From Mycolicibacter acidiphilus (lineage in GTDB: Bacteria; Actinomycetota; Actinomycetes; Mycobacteriales; Mycobacteriaceae), in contig NZ_JAHCLR010000021.1 of the NCBI RefSeq assembly GCF_018455725.1, positions 1 through 64,000 on the forward strand: a DNA stretch of 64,000 nucleotides, read 5' to 3'. The notes under the pieces are model-generated. The model had not been told where the DNA came from, did not search any database, and worked only from the letters and a program-made list of their open reading frames with translations. This document shows positions 1 to 6,899 of this stretch, piece after piece. Within the stretch, counting starts at the first letter, position 1. The number at the start of each line of letters is the position of its first letter. A program made the translations under genes and the position numbers.

Positions 1-566
1 GACACCAGTCCACGCACTCTCGATCCGGAAGAGCCGCCATACCCGACGCATCCGGCGCGATTATCAAACGAATGGTTGTGCTCGAAACCGTCAACAAATT
101 CGAAGATAGCCCGGATCGGAAGCTACGCGAAAAGCTGGAAGCCGAACTGCCAGGAATCTTCAACTGGGCGCTCGACGGCCTGGAACGACTCAACGCGCAA
201 GGTGAGTTCACCGAACCGAAGTCATCCCGCCAGTTGGCCGCAGAAATGGATGAAGCCGCAAGCCCGATCACTGAATTCATTACCGAAACCTGCGAACTGG
301 ACGAAGCCGGTTTCGTGCCGCGAAGCATCCTGTATTCACACTGGAAAATGTGGTGCGAGCGCAACGGATATTTCAGTGGATCAATGCGCCATTTCCTAGC
401 CCAGATCAGGGCAGCATATGGCCGGAAGATCGTAGAGAGTCGACCCGGTGGCGTAGGGAGCCAGCAACGCGGCTTCTCGGGCGTGGCGCTCGGTGACCGA
501 GTGATCGGCGCAGAGAACGTGATCCGGCTGCATTCACCGGCCAGTCAACGGAGCAAAGCGCCGTGA
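1..566 (+). CDS. Phage/plasmid primase-helicase (D5/P4 family), C-terminal part
   Basis: The reading frame is open from base 3, so the gene enters from the left and only the last 187 residues are seen. The visible part reads as the end of the D5-like helicase domain (segment PDASGAIIKR, then a GIFNWALDGLERL-type helix), followed by the C-terminal winged-helix region typical of P4/D5 primases (segments FITETCELDE and SHWKMWCERNG). These proteins unwind and prime at the element's own origin. The gene sits directly upstream of the iteron region at 595-789, as expected for a replicon initiator. The ATG at 72 is internal, because the conserved motif begins before it. Confidence 0.85.
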   Translation, partial: HQSTHSRSGRAAIPDASGAIIKRMVVLETVNKFEDSPDRKLREKLEAELPGIFNWALDGLERLNAQGEFTEPKSSRQLAAEMDEAASPITEFITETCELDEAGFVPRSILYSHWKMWCERNGYFSGSMRHFLAQIRAAYGRKIVESRPGGVGSQQRGFSGVALGDRVIGAENVIRLHSPASQRSKAP

Positions 567-594
567 CCAGCGCGTAGACACGAAGCCACCGCCA

Positions 595-661
595 TATCCA
601 CGACATATCCACTACCGAAACCGGCTCTGACCTGCACATATCCCTGGTATCCATGTATCCA
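595..661 (+). repeat. Iteron set A: TATCCA repeats
   Basis: Copies of TATCCA at 595-600, 606-611, 649-654 and 656-661, and TATCCC at 639-644. Several start-to-start spacings are close to one or three helical turns (11, 33 and 10 bases), which suits a protein binding on one face of the helix. They lie just downstream of the primase-helicase gene. Confidence 0.65.
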
Positions 662-741
662 CTTCTTTTATTAGAGAGAGAAAAATAGGTATATGAGGGG
701 GTAAAAACGTGGGAGAGAAAAGTTTTCGAAGTGGGGTGCAT

Positions 742-789
742 TTCGTGGATTCGTGGTTTCGTGCCTGGTCAGAGCGTTTTCGTTCGTGG
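742..789 (+). repeat. Iteron set B: TTCGTGG repeats
   Basis: TTCGTGG at 742-748, 750-756 and 783-789, and TTCGTGC at 758-764. Three copies are spaced exactly 8 bases apart. They lie on the far side of the AT-rich block from set A and upstream of the HNH gene. Confidence 0.6.
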
Positions 790-859
790 CTGCACGCGAC
801 TGGTATCACTGGACGGGCCGACCAGCCCCAGCGGGACACGACCGGAAGGAACTAATAGC

Positions 860-1213
860 GTGTTGTTACGGCCCTGCGTAGAGTGTGGAGAATTGTCCGA
901 GAGTTCCCGATGCGACGAACACAAAACTACCGATAACCCGGAAGTCAAGGCACCGACAACCGCACGCGGCTACGACCACGCTTGGCGCAAACTGTCAGAG
1001 AAAGCGCGAAAACTGCAACCGTTCTGCTCGGATTGCGGGGCTACCGACGATTTACAGTCCGATCACACGCCGGAAGCATGGGCCAGAAAAGCCGCTGGAA
1101 AGGCGATACGCTTACGAGATATCGCCGTAGTGTGCGGACCATGCAACCGGAAACGTGGAGCCGCACGCGGCCAGTCAGCAAGGGTGGGGGATAAACCGTC
1201 AAAGGGGGGTTAA
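860..1213 (+). CDS. HNH endonuclease (packaging-associated)
   Basis: 117-residue HNH nuclease. Two zinc-type CxxC pairs are visible before the active site (CVEC near the N-terminus and CSDC mid-protein), then the HNH-like segment LQSDHTPEAW and the distal CGPCNRKRG. I chose the GTG at 860 because GGAAGGA lies about 10 bases upstream and the protein then starts at LLRPCVEC; an in-frame ATG at 731 would add residues with no family character and run through the iterons. Family knowledge: HNH nucleases encoded next to the large terminase take part in DNA packaging of HK97-like phages and related islands. No small terminase is seen between it and the large terminase. Confidence 0.85.
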   Translation: MLLRPCVECGELSESSRCDEHKTTDNPEVKAPTTARGYDHAWRKLSEKARKLQPFCSDCGATDDLQSDHTPEAWARKAAGKAIRLRDIAVVCGPCNRKRGAARGQSARVGDKPSKGG

Positions 1214-1282
1214 CGACCCGATGGGGGGACTCAAACTTTCGATTACACACGCCAAAACCGCCAAAAGTGAGGATTTTAGAAA

Positions 1283-2737
1283 ATGAGAGCCGGCCCGAAA
1301 GGTGCGATTACAGCTAAACCGCTGGATTTCGACCATTATCCAAGTAATCGCGCTCTGCGACGACAGAAATTTATCGAAGACTATCTGATTACGCCGCGTG
1401 GTCACGGGGCGAAAGAGCCGTTTAAGCTCCGTTCGTTCCAAAAGGAGATCATCAAGGGAGCTTTTCACCGAAATATCCGCACTGCGCTAATCAGCATCCC
1501 CCGTGCGAACGGTAAAACGATGCTCGCTGCCGCGCTCGGATTGTCTGAAATGTTCGTTGGACCACCGTCTGCCGAAGTTCTGGTAGTCGAATCCGATCAG
1601 CGTCAGGCCAATATCACCATGCGGTATGCGAAGCGAATGGTTGAACTGAACCCGACGCTGGATGAACGGATTCAGATTTACGCGGATCGGCTGTATCTGC
1701 CGGAAAACGATGCCACGCTACTACCGCTTCCCGCTGAACCCGGCGCTTTGCACGGTCACGACCCTAGCCTGATGGTCGTGGATGAACTTCACGTCGTGAC
1801 CGAAGACGTGTGGGAAGCGGTTACTTCCGTGGCGGGGAAGCGACCAGAATCGTTGACTCTGGCGATTTCGACTCCAGCTGACTCTGCTGATTCGGTGATG
1901 TGGCGGCTAGTTGAACATGGCCGATCCGGCATAGATTCGTCTTTTTACTTCAAGGAGTATTCCGCTCCCCCTGGCTGTGACGTTGACGACCGGAAAGCCT
2001 GGCGGGAAGCAAATCCTGCTCTCGCGTGTCATCACCCGTTTCTGTCGGAAGATGGCCTAGAAGCTGTTTTGAAGACTATCCGCGAACCGGTTTTTCGCCA
2101 GTTGCGGCTAGGCCAGTGGGTTACCGGTGTGGAGTCCTGGCTTCCGTGGGGAACGTGGGCCGAATGCCAGAAGCGCCGGGATATCAAACCTGGCGAGCGC
2201 GTGGTTTTGGCTTTTGACGGTTCCGCGTCCGGTGACTCTACGGCGCTGGTCGGTTGCACGATGGACGGTTACGTTTGGCTTGAGGGTATTTGGGAGAATC
2301 CCGGCGACGACCGCTGGCGCGTTCCGCGTGAAGATGTCAGTAACGCGGTCGATCTGGCTTTCCAGAAATACGAGGTTGTCGAACTGGCGTGTGATCCGTG
2401 GGGATGGCGGTCGGAAATCGAAGCGTGGGCGAAACGTCACGGAGAGCGTCAGGTGATCGAATGGAATACCGCGACGGCTGCCCGAATGGCACCGGCAACG
2501 GATCGGCTGTATCAGGCTGTCGTGACTAAGGCGATGACGCACGACGGCGACGAACGGCTTTCTAACCACGTCCTGCATTGCGTGGCGAAGCGGACTCCTA
2601 TGGGCGATTTGGTGAGTAAGGATAAGCGTGGTTCGCCGCGCAAGATTGACGCGGCGGTGGCTGCTATTGTGGCTTATGATAGGACCGCGTGGCATTCGAC
2701 ACGGACGACCAGAAGACGAACTAGGAGTTTCGCGTGA
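1283..2737 (+). CDS. Terminase large subunit
   Basis: 484 residues, normal for the HK97-type family. The ATPase half shows a Walker A-like segment IPRANGKT near residue 73 and a Walker B LMVVDELH near 165. The nuclease half shows acidic motifs AFDGSASGD, LACDPWG and a final DAAVAAIVAY. This is the motor that cuts and pumps DNA through the portal. The ATG at 1283 is 69 bases after the HNH gene, and its stop overlaps the GTG of the portal gene (GTGA), suggesting coupled translation. No catalytic motif looks damaged. Confidence 0.95.
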   Translation: MRAGPKGAITAKPLDFDHYPSNRALRRQKFIEDYLITPRGHGAKEPFKLRSFQKEIIKGAFHRNIRTALISIPRANGKTMLAAALGLSEMFVGPPSAEVLVVESDQRQANITMRYAKRMVELNPTLDERIQIYADRLYLPENDATLLPLPAEPGALHGHDPSLMVVDELHVVTEDVWEAVTSVAGKRPESLTLAISTPADSADSVMWRLVEHGRSGIDSSFYFKEYSAPPGCDVDDRKAWREANPALACHHPFLSEDGLEAVLKTIREPVFRQLRLGQWVTGVESWLPWGTWAECQKRRDIKPGERVVLAFDGSASGDSTALVGCTMDGYVWLEGIWENPGDDRWRVPREDVSNAVDLAFQKYEVVELACDPWGWRSEIEAWAKRHGERQVIEWNTATAARMAPATDRLYQAVVTKAMTHDGDERLSNHVLHCVAKRTPMGDLVSKDKRGSPRKIDAAVAAIVAYDRTAWHSTRTTRRRTRSFA

Positions 2738-4092
2738 CCGCACCGAATCCAATCAGTAATTTCGATCTTCTGCAAAATCTGCTTCAAAAGTTAGATGAGC
2801 CAATCGGGCGATATTCGCTTCTTGACGCTTATTACGACGGAGCGCAGCCGCTCGCTTTCTTGAGTCCCGAAGCGAAGATTGCGCTCGGGGATAGGTTCGG
2901 TCGCATGGCATCGAATATCCCCCGTTTGTCGGTTACCGCACTGGCTGAACGTTTGCGGATCACCGGTTTCTCGGATAAATCGCTTTGGGAAGATTGGATC
3001 AGAAACGACCTAGATCAGCAATCAGCGGTCGCGCACCGGGAAGCATTGCTGCTCGGGGATTCGTACGCGATTGTGTGGGCTGATCTGGCGGGACAACCGA
3101 ACGTAACCGTCGAATCCGCGAAACAGGTCACGATTCAGGTTGACCCCGGAACACGCGAAATCGTTGCCGCCGTGAAGCGGTGGGAAACCGACAACACGAC
3201 CGAAGCGGTTTTGTTCCTGCCGGATCAGATCGTTCGGTTCAGCGCGAACCACGTTGGCGCAACTGTCGGTTTCAAGGTCACGAAAGAAATTGATAATCCG
3301 CTCGGCGTGGTCCCCGTCGTGAACCTCCGGAATTCGGATCGGATTCTGGACGATTACGGTTCCAGCGAGATTGACGACCTTATGCCGTTGTGCGACGGCC
3401 TGAACAAATCGCTAACTGACATGATGACAACCAGCGAATATGTCGGTAGGCCGCGCCGATGGGCAACGGGCATCGAACTTGAAGAGCAGGAAGTTCTAGA
3501 CGACGACGGAAACCCGATTCTCGAAAATGGTCAGCCCGTCATGGACGCGGTAAATCCGATCCCCGAGGGAAACCGGGCGATGATTTCCGAATCGCCTGAC
3601 GCGAAATTCGGACAATTGCCTTCCGCTGACCTGGCGGGATACGACGCTTCCGTGCGCGTGCTGCTCGGGCAGATCATGGCCGTTTCCACGCTCCCGGCGC
3701 ACTACGTCGGCGTGTTTGCCGATCAGCCGACCAGCGCCGACGCTCTGCGGGCCAGCGAAGCCAGCCTGACGGCCAGGGCCGAAGCGCGTCAGCAGACGTT
3801 CGGGCGAGCGTGGGAGCAGACGGCGAAATTGATGCTGGCCGTGCGCGACGGTTTCGATCCCCGGCTGATTCCTGACGTTCGCGTTCAGTGGGCCGACGCG
3901 GCAACGCGAAGCGTAGCGCAGGAAGCCGACGCGACTGTGAAGCTGTATCAGGTCGGCCTACTCCCCCGAGATTTTGCGCTGAAAAAGCTCGGATACTCCG
4001 ATACCGAGATTTCGGAGATTCGTGCGGCCGGCCAGTTCGCGCAGAATCAGCGCGGCTCTATCTCGCAATATCCCGTAATGCCAACTAGCTAG
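2734..4092 (+). CDS. Phage portal protein (SPP1 gp6-like)
   Basis: 452 residues, typical portal length. It shows the family pattern of an N-terminal wing, a central region with the segment SEYVGRPRRWATG, and a stem/crown helix rich in Ala with repeated ASEASL/EARQQTFGRAW-type stretches near residues 340-370. It forms the dodecameric ring at the capsid vertex that docks terminase and later the head-completion proteins. GTG start, overlapping the terminase stop by four bases. It is followed after 20 bases by the scaffold gene with a good AGAAGGA site. Confidence 0.9.
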   Translation: MTAPNPISNFDLLQNLLQKLDEPIGRYSLLDAYYDGAQPLAFLSPEAKIALGDRFGRMASNIPRLSVTALAERLRITGFSDKSLWEDWIRNDLDQQSAVAHREALLLGDSYAIVWADLAGQPNVTVESAKQVTIQVDPGTREIVAAVKRWETDNTTEAVLFLPDQIVRFSANHVGATVGFKVTKEIDNPLGVVPVVNLRNSDRILDDYGSSEIDDLMPLCDGLNKSLTDMMTTSEYVGRPRRWATGIELEEQEVLDDDGNPILENGQPVMDAVNPIPEGNRAMISESPDAKFGQLPSADLAGYDASVRVLLGQIMAVSTLPAHYVGVFADQPTSADALRASEASLTARAEARQQTFGRAWEQTAKLMLAVRDGFDPRLIPDVRVQWADAATRSVAQEADATVKLYQVGLLPRDFALKKLGYSDTEISEIRAAGQFAQNQRGSISQYPVMPTS

Positions 4093-4112
4093 ACGATAGA
4101 AGGATCGGAAAA

Positions 4113-4574
4113 ATGGCCCGTAATGATGAGCGCGTTTCTGAAGGTTTCAGCGCGGAATCGGATAACGACGTACCCGCAAACGCGACCACCGACGACGCCG
4201 ATTCGACTGACGGCGAAAACACGGCAGACGGCGAAAGCGCAAACGGGGCAGATACGTTCAGCCGTACCTACGTCGAAAAATTGCGTCGTGAAAGCGCCGG
4301 ATATCGAGAACGAGCGCAGAAAGCCGATGAACTGGCGCAACGCTTGCACGTCGCGCTGACCGCTGCCACCGGAAAGCTAGCCGACCCGACCGACCTACCA
4401 TTCGACGCGACGCACCTAGACGACCCGGACGCACTGGCCGCTGCTGTGGACGCTCTGCTGGCGGGAAAGCCGCACCTGGCAACGCGGCGCGTTACTGGCG
4501 ACGTGGGTCAGGGCAATCGGGGCAATTCGGTTGACCCGGTGAATTTGCACGCCATGCTTCGCGCTCGGGCGTGA
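4113..4574 (+). CDS. Capsid scaffolding-like protein
   Basis: 153 residues: a very acidic, low-complexity N-terminal third (Asp/Glu/Ala/Asn/Thr), then a helical coiled-coil stretch (VEKLRRESAGYRERAQKA) and a charged C-terminus ending in Arg. That composition and the position between portal and major capsid gene are standard for scaffolding proteins of actinobacterial HK97-fold phages. No separate prohead protease gene is present between portal and capsid, so head maturation may rely on scaffold alone or on a protease elsewhere. Confidence 0.7.
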   Translation: MARNDERVSEGFSAESDNDVPANATTDDADSTDGENTADGESANGADTFSRTYVEKLRRESAGYRERAQKADELAQRLHVALTAATGKLADPTDLPFDATHLDDPDALAAAVDALLAGKPHLATRRVTGDVGQGNRGNSVDPVNLHAMLRARA

Positions 4575-4579
4575 ATTCC

Positions 4580-4588
4580 TGCTACTAT
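4580..4588 (+). promoter_or_regulatory. Probable extended -10 promoter for the capsid gene
   Basis: TGCTACTAT just after the scaffold stop has a TGn extension and a TACTAT hexamer (4583-4588). Start of transcription would fall near 4595, giving an approximately 90-base leader before the capsid ATG at 4687. The G+C-poor hexamer stands out from its surroundings. The -35 side is not obvious. Confidence 0.45.
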
Positions 4589-4597
4589 CGACGGTAT

Positions 4598-4630
4598 ATC
4601 GCGCCTGGCGTGCGATTGACGTGAAACGTC
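4598..4630 (+). promoter_or_regulatory. Two consecutive hairpins in the capsid leader
   Basis: ATCGC (4598-4602) pairs with GCGAT (4612-4616), and GACGT (4618-4622) pairs with ACGTC (4626-4630) around a three-base loop. Both would sit at the 5' end of an RNA started from the TACTAT hexamer. They could stabilise the RNA, attenuate transcription or bind a protein; the sequence does not decide. Confidence 0.4.
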
Positions 4631-4686
4631 CCGGTGGCGTGGAATCCCCCGAAAAGCGTACGATTCACAATTAAGGATATTTCACA

Positions 4687-5556
4687 ATGGCCGTCAGCAC
4701 CGTTTCCGCAAATGAATTGACTCAGCAGCAGGTCGCGCAGATTCTCGTTAAGCCGCTTGAGGAAGCCGCAAAGTTCCTGGCTGCTGGTCCGCGCATTTTT
4801 GACACTGCGAGCGAACTTCGAATCCCGAAGCTCGGCGCACCTACGAACGTTTCGTGGGTCGGTGAGAATGAGCAGATTCCCGAAGCTAACCCGGATTTCG
4901 ATGAAGTGGTTCTTTTGCCGTCCACGATGAAATCGCTGAAAACGCTGACCCGGTACTCCAACGAACTGGCCCGCCAGTCGGTTGTAGCTCTGGACGCCGC
5001 TTTGCGGGATCGGCTGGTTACCGACGTTGCCGCCGTTCTGGACGGGCAGCTCTTCGGCGCTTCCGGCGACGGGACGACCACGCCGCAGGGTTTGTTCGCG
5101 TGGGCCGGTACGCAAGACCTCGCTGTGGCCGGTCCTCTGGAACTGGATGATTTGCACGACGCGGAAGCTCTGGCGCTCGGAGAGAACGTGAATCCGGCGA
5201 ATTTGAAGTGGATTATGCGGAGCCGCGAACTGATTGATCTTCGCAAGATCAAGGATTCCACCGGGCAGTACATCGTTCAGTCTGACGTTACTGCCGCTGG
5301 CGGGTACACACTGCTCGGGCATCCGGTGATCGTGTCCAATCGGATTCCTGACACCGGCGATTCCACGCCTACCGGTCGGGCCGCTTTGGTCGATTTCAGT
5401 CAGATTGCGGTTGCGCGTGACGTTGCGCCGACCGTGAAGATTCTGGATCAGACTTACGGCGATTTCGACCAGATGGCGCTTCGCGTGGTTTGCCGTTACG
5501 ACGCTAAGCCGCTGAACGCGGAAGCCGTCGTGAAGCTGACCGGAATCACCATCTGA
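4687..5556 (+). CDS. Major capsid protein (HK97 fold)
   Basis: 289 residues, short but within range for HK97-fold capsids that lack a delta domain. Recognisable family segments are an N-terminal arm, TNVSWVGENEQIPE followed by the DFDEVVLLPSTMKSL E-loop region, the LLGHPVIVSNRIP stretch and the C-terminal FDQMALRVVCRYD P-domain strand. ATG start with AAGGA upstream. It forms the icosahedral shell. The connector gene starts two bases after the stop. It resembles capsids of phiRv-type elements in layout; I cannot compare sequences directly here. Confidence 0.93.
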   Translation: MAVSTVSANELTQQQVAQILVKPLEEAAKFLAAGPRIFDTASELRIPKLGAPTNVSWVGENEQIPEANPDFDEVVLLPSTMKSLKTLTRYSNELARQSVVALDAALRDRLVTDVAAVLDGQLFGASGDGTTTPQGLFAWAGTQDLAVAGPLELDDLHDAEALALGENVNPANLKWIMRSRELIDLRKIKDSTGQYIVQSDVTAAGGYTLLGHPVIVSNRIPDTGDSTPTGRAALVDFSQIAVARDVAPTVKILDQTYGDFDQMALRVVCRYDAKPLNAEAVVKLTGITI

Positions 5557-5558
5557 TA

Positions 5559-5873
5559 ATGGCCGCTGTCACCGGCCAGACGGTCGCTGATTTTCTCGGC
5601 GGGGGCGACGATACAGGATTAGTCGCCCTCGCCGGGAGCCACGCGGCCATCGTTACGGCGCTTGCTCGGGGCTACACGCGAGGGATCGGATTCGACGCTT
5701 CGGAGCCGAACGACGAAATCGCCGCCGTGATCGTTACCGCTACGGCGCGATTGGTTGCGAATCCGCAGCAGCTTTCTACCGACGTTGGCAACGTTTCGAT
5801 TCGTGGTGGTTTCTCCGGTTTCAACCTGGCAGAGCTTTTCGTTCTGAATCGGTATCGGAAGCGTGCGGAATGA
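5559..5873 (+). CDS. Head-tail connector protein (gp6-like)
   Basis: 104 residues, mostly helical, with a conserved-looking C-terminal end (GFSGFNLAELFVLNRYRKRAE) found in head-tail connector proteins of HK97-type phages. It would form the ring attached below the portal. The start follows the capsid stop by two bases and the stop overlaps the next gene by four bases (ATGA), so it is part of the head operon. Confidence 0.75.
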   Translation: MAAVTGQTVADFLGGGDDTGLVALAGSHAAIVTALARGYTRGIGFDASEPNDEIAAVIVTATARLVANPQQLSTDVGNVSIRGGFSGFNLAELFVLNRYRKRAE

Positions 5874-6205
5874 TTTTCAGCGATCGGGTTACCGTAATCC
5901 TGAAAGAAAAGAAGTTCGTTGCTGGTACTGCGACGTTCGTAGAAGTCTTTCGTGGCCCGGTTCCGGGGATCGTTACGACACTCGCCCCTAGCGTGACGTT
6001 CGATCCGACTGGAAATAAGGTTCATTCGCGGCTGCAAATCTTTCTTTCACCGTTCGGCTTCGATATTCCGCCGATGCCAGCGTCGGGTAATTTCTCTATG
6101 TCATGGGGTCCGTTCACTGCTATTAATGTGGAAGGCATGGTAGAGCCGCACTACCTGAATGGACGATTGCATCATTACGAGATTATCGCTGCTGCGTTTA
6201 CCTAA
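5870..6205 (+). CDS. Head closure / stopper-like protein
   Basis: 111 residues, beta-rich, with the segment FSDRVTVI at the start and a C-terminal LNGRLHHYEIIAAA, matching the size and pattern of phage head-closure (stopper) proteins. It would plug the filled head and present the site for tail docking. It is the last rightward gene of the element: in a complete siphophage a tail-completion gene and tail module would come next, and they are absent. Confidence 0.65.
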   Translation: MIFSDRVTVILKEKKFVAGTATFVEVFRGPVPGIVTTLAPSVTFDPTGNKVHSRLQIFLSPFGFDIPPMPASGNFSMSWGPFTAINVEGMVEPHYLNGRLHHYEIIAAAFT

Positions 6206-6252
6206 TTAAATACTTGGGGTGGTTCCGTTGGCGTTAAACCCTAAAATCCAGT

Positions 6253-6287
6253 CCCTTCGACCGGTCTTTTGAACCGTAGGGCAAGGG
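6253..6287. terminator. Imperfect stem-loop after the head operon
   Basis: CCCTT (6253-6257) can pair with AAGGG (6283-6287) and CGGT (6262-6265) with ACCG (6273-6276). There is no U-tract, so this is at best a weak terminator between the rightward head genes and the leftward DUF732 gene. A 14-codon frame from TTG at 6228 reads ALNPKIQSLRPVF before a stop and might be the start of a lost morphogenesis gene. Confidence 0.3.
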
Positions 6288-6347
6288 ATCGCCAGGACCG
6301 CATTTCCGAGCGCGAGCGGTCACCTGCGCTGGCGGGACTACCTCAAC

Positions 6348-6716
6348 CTAACTGGCTAATTCGGGTTGCAAATATGCCGGAAGACGATCAGCGTCCCATG
6401 GGCAGTAATACTTAACGGCACCAACGATATTCCGATGCCGATTTGCCGAGTCGGGTGCGTCCTGCATTAAATCGTTGTATTCGAATCCCCGATTAAGATA
6501 ATTGCAAATATCTATGCCAATTTGGCGTGTTATTCGTCTGTGTTCGTCTTCGTGGCCCTGGAGCGGCGTGTTGCCAGCCAGCACGTAGTCCTCATATGCG
6601 TCATCGGATCGACTGCTGGGGTTCGGTGTAGGTCTGTCCGGGTCGCCCATCGCCGGGGCTGCGACGGTCAGCGCGGCTGCCAGCAGACCGGCAACGACCG
6701 CGAAGCAAGCTCTCAT
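6348..6716 (-). CDS. Secreted DUF732-type protein (island cargo)
   Basis: 122 residues when started at the ATG at 6716, which places a signal peptide at the N-terminus (Arg near the start, a run of Ala/Leu/Val, then APAMGDP as a likely cleavage region). The mature part has the DUF732 pattern: a Cys in DICNYLNRG and a second in VKYYCPWD, probably a disulfide pair. DUF732 proteins are common, small, secreted mycobacterial proteins of unknown function. It lies inside the attachment-site boundary, has low G+C like the island and points against the phage genes, as cargo genes usually do. An upstream ATG at 6776 would bury the signal peptide and is less likely. Confidence 0.75.
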   Translation of the reverse strand: MRACFAVVAGLLAAALTVAAPAMGDPDRPTPNPSSRSDDAYEDYVLAGNTPLQGHEDEHRRITRQIGIDICNYLNRGFEYNDLMQDAPDSANRHRNIVGAVKYYCPWDADRLPAYLQPELAS

Positions 6717-6813
6717 GGTCGGGATGCTACGGGAGCCGGTCGCGTTGGACGCACTTTGGACACGATTTGCTCGCACACGCCGTGATTTGGCGTGACTTAC
6801 CTTGACATGTTTT

Positions 6814-6848
6814 TGCTGGTAAACCGTGCTTTTCGGCTTTGACCAGCA
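6814..6848. repeat. Inverted repeat next to the attachment core
   Basis: TGCTGGT (6814-6820) and ACCAGCA (6842-6848) are perfect inverted arms 21 bases apart, ending 12 bases before the tRNA-like core. The position suits arm-type integrase or excisionase binding sites of an attR. This is inference from position and symmetry. Confidence 0.4.
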
Positions 6849-6860
6849 CCTTGCATTACA

Positions 6861-6881
6861 GTTCGAATCTCACCGAGGGCA
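6861..6881 (+). other. Candidate attR: remnant of a tRNA 3' end
   Basis: The sequence has a T-loop TTCGAAT (6862-6868), the 3' half of a T-stem CTCAC (6869-6873), a seven-base acceptor 3' strand CGAGGGC (6874-6880) and a discriminator A. The bases that should form the 5' half of the T-stem do not pair, and no tRNA body precedes it, so this is a tRNA tail and not a gene. That is the footprint left when an integrase uses a tRNA 3' end as target. It coincides with the change from low-G+C phage-like DNA to host DNA. The isotype cannot be decided from this fragment; the acceptor 5' strand should read GCCCTCG. Confidence 0.7.
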
Positions 6882-6899
6882 CTCCGATTACCCGGCGAA

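Larger units (their letters stand above)
595..789. other. Candidate replication origin of the island (two iteron sets around an AT-rich block)
   Basis: This 293-base gap between the primase end (566) and the HNH start (860) holds no convincing gene. It contains five TATCC-type repeats (595-661), then a purine-rich, AT-rich block of about 70 bases (662-730, about one third G+C by my count), then four TTCGTG-type repeats (742-789). Family knowledge: staphylococcal pathogenicity-island origins have two sets of short iterons flanking an AT-rich stretch next to the rep/primase gene. The match in layout and position is what supports the call. No replication data can be inferred. Confidence 0.6.
1..6881. 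mobile_element. Right part of an integrated phage-like island (head genes only)
   Basis: Lower-G+C block with phage replication and head genes in one direction: primase-helicase end, iteron region, HNH nuclease, large terminase, portal, scaffold, HK97-type capsid, connector, stopper. No tail, tape-measure, lysin or holin gene follows. A leftward DUF732 cargo gene and then a tRNA 3'-end remnant at 6861-6881 close the element, and ordinary host genes start at 6900. The left end, with any integrase, regulator and intact tRNA gene, lies outside the window. Family knowledge: head-only islands of this kind are known as capsid-forming phage-inducible chromosomal islands, and phiRv1/phiRv2 of M. tuberculosis have a comparable reduced gene set. 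Whether this one is mobile is inference. Confidence 0.85.

Noticed and set aside
731-859. Earlier ATG for the HNH gene at 731
   Set aside because: The extension has no family similarity and would cover the TTCGTG iterons; the GTG at 860 has a proper ribosome-binding site.
6861-6881. A complete tRNA gene
   Set aside because: Only the T-loop to discriminator part is present; the 5' T-stem does not pair and no anticodon arm is found upstream.
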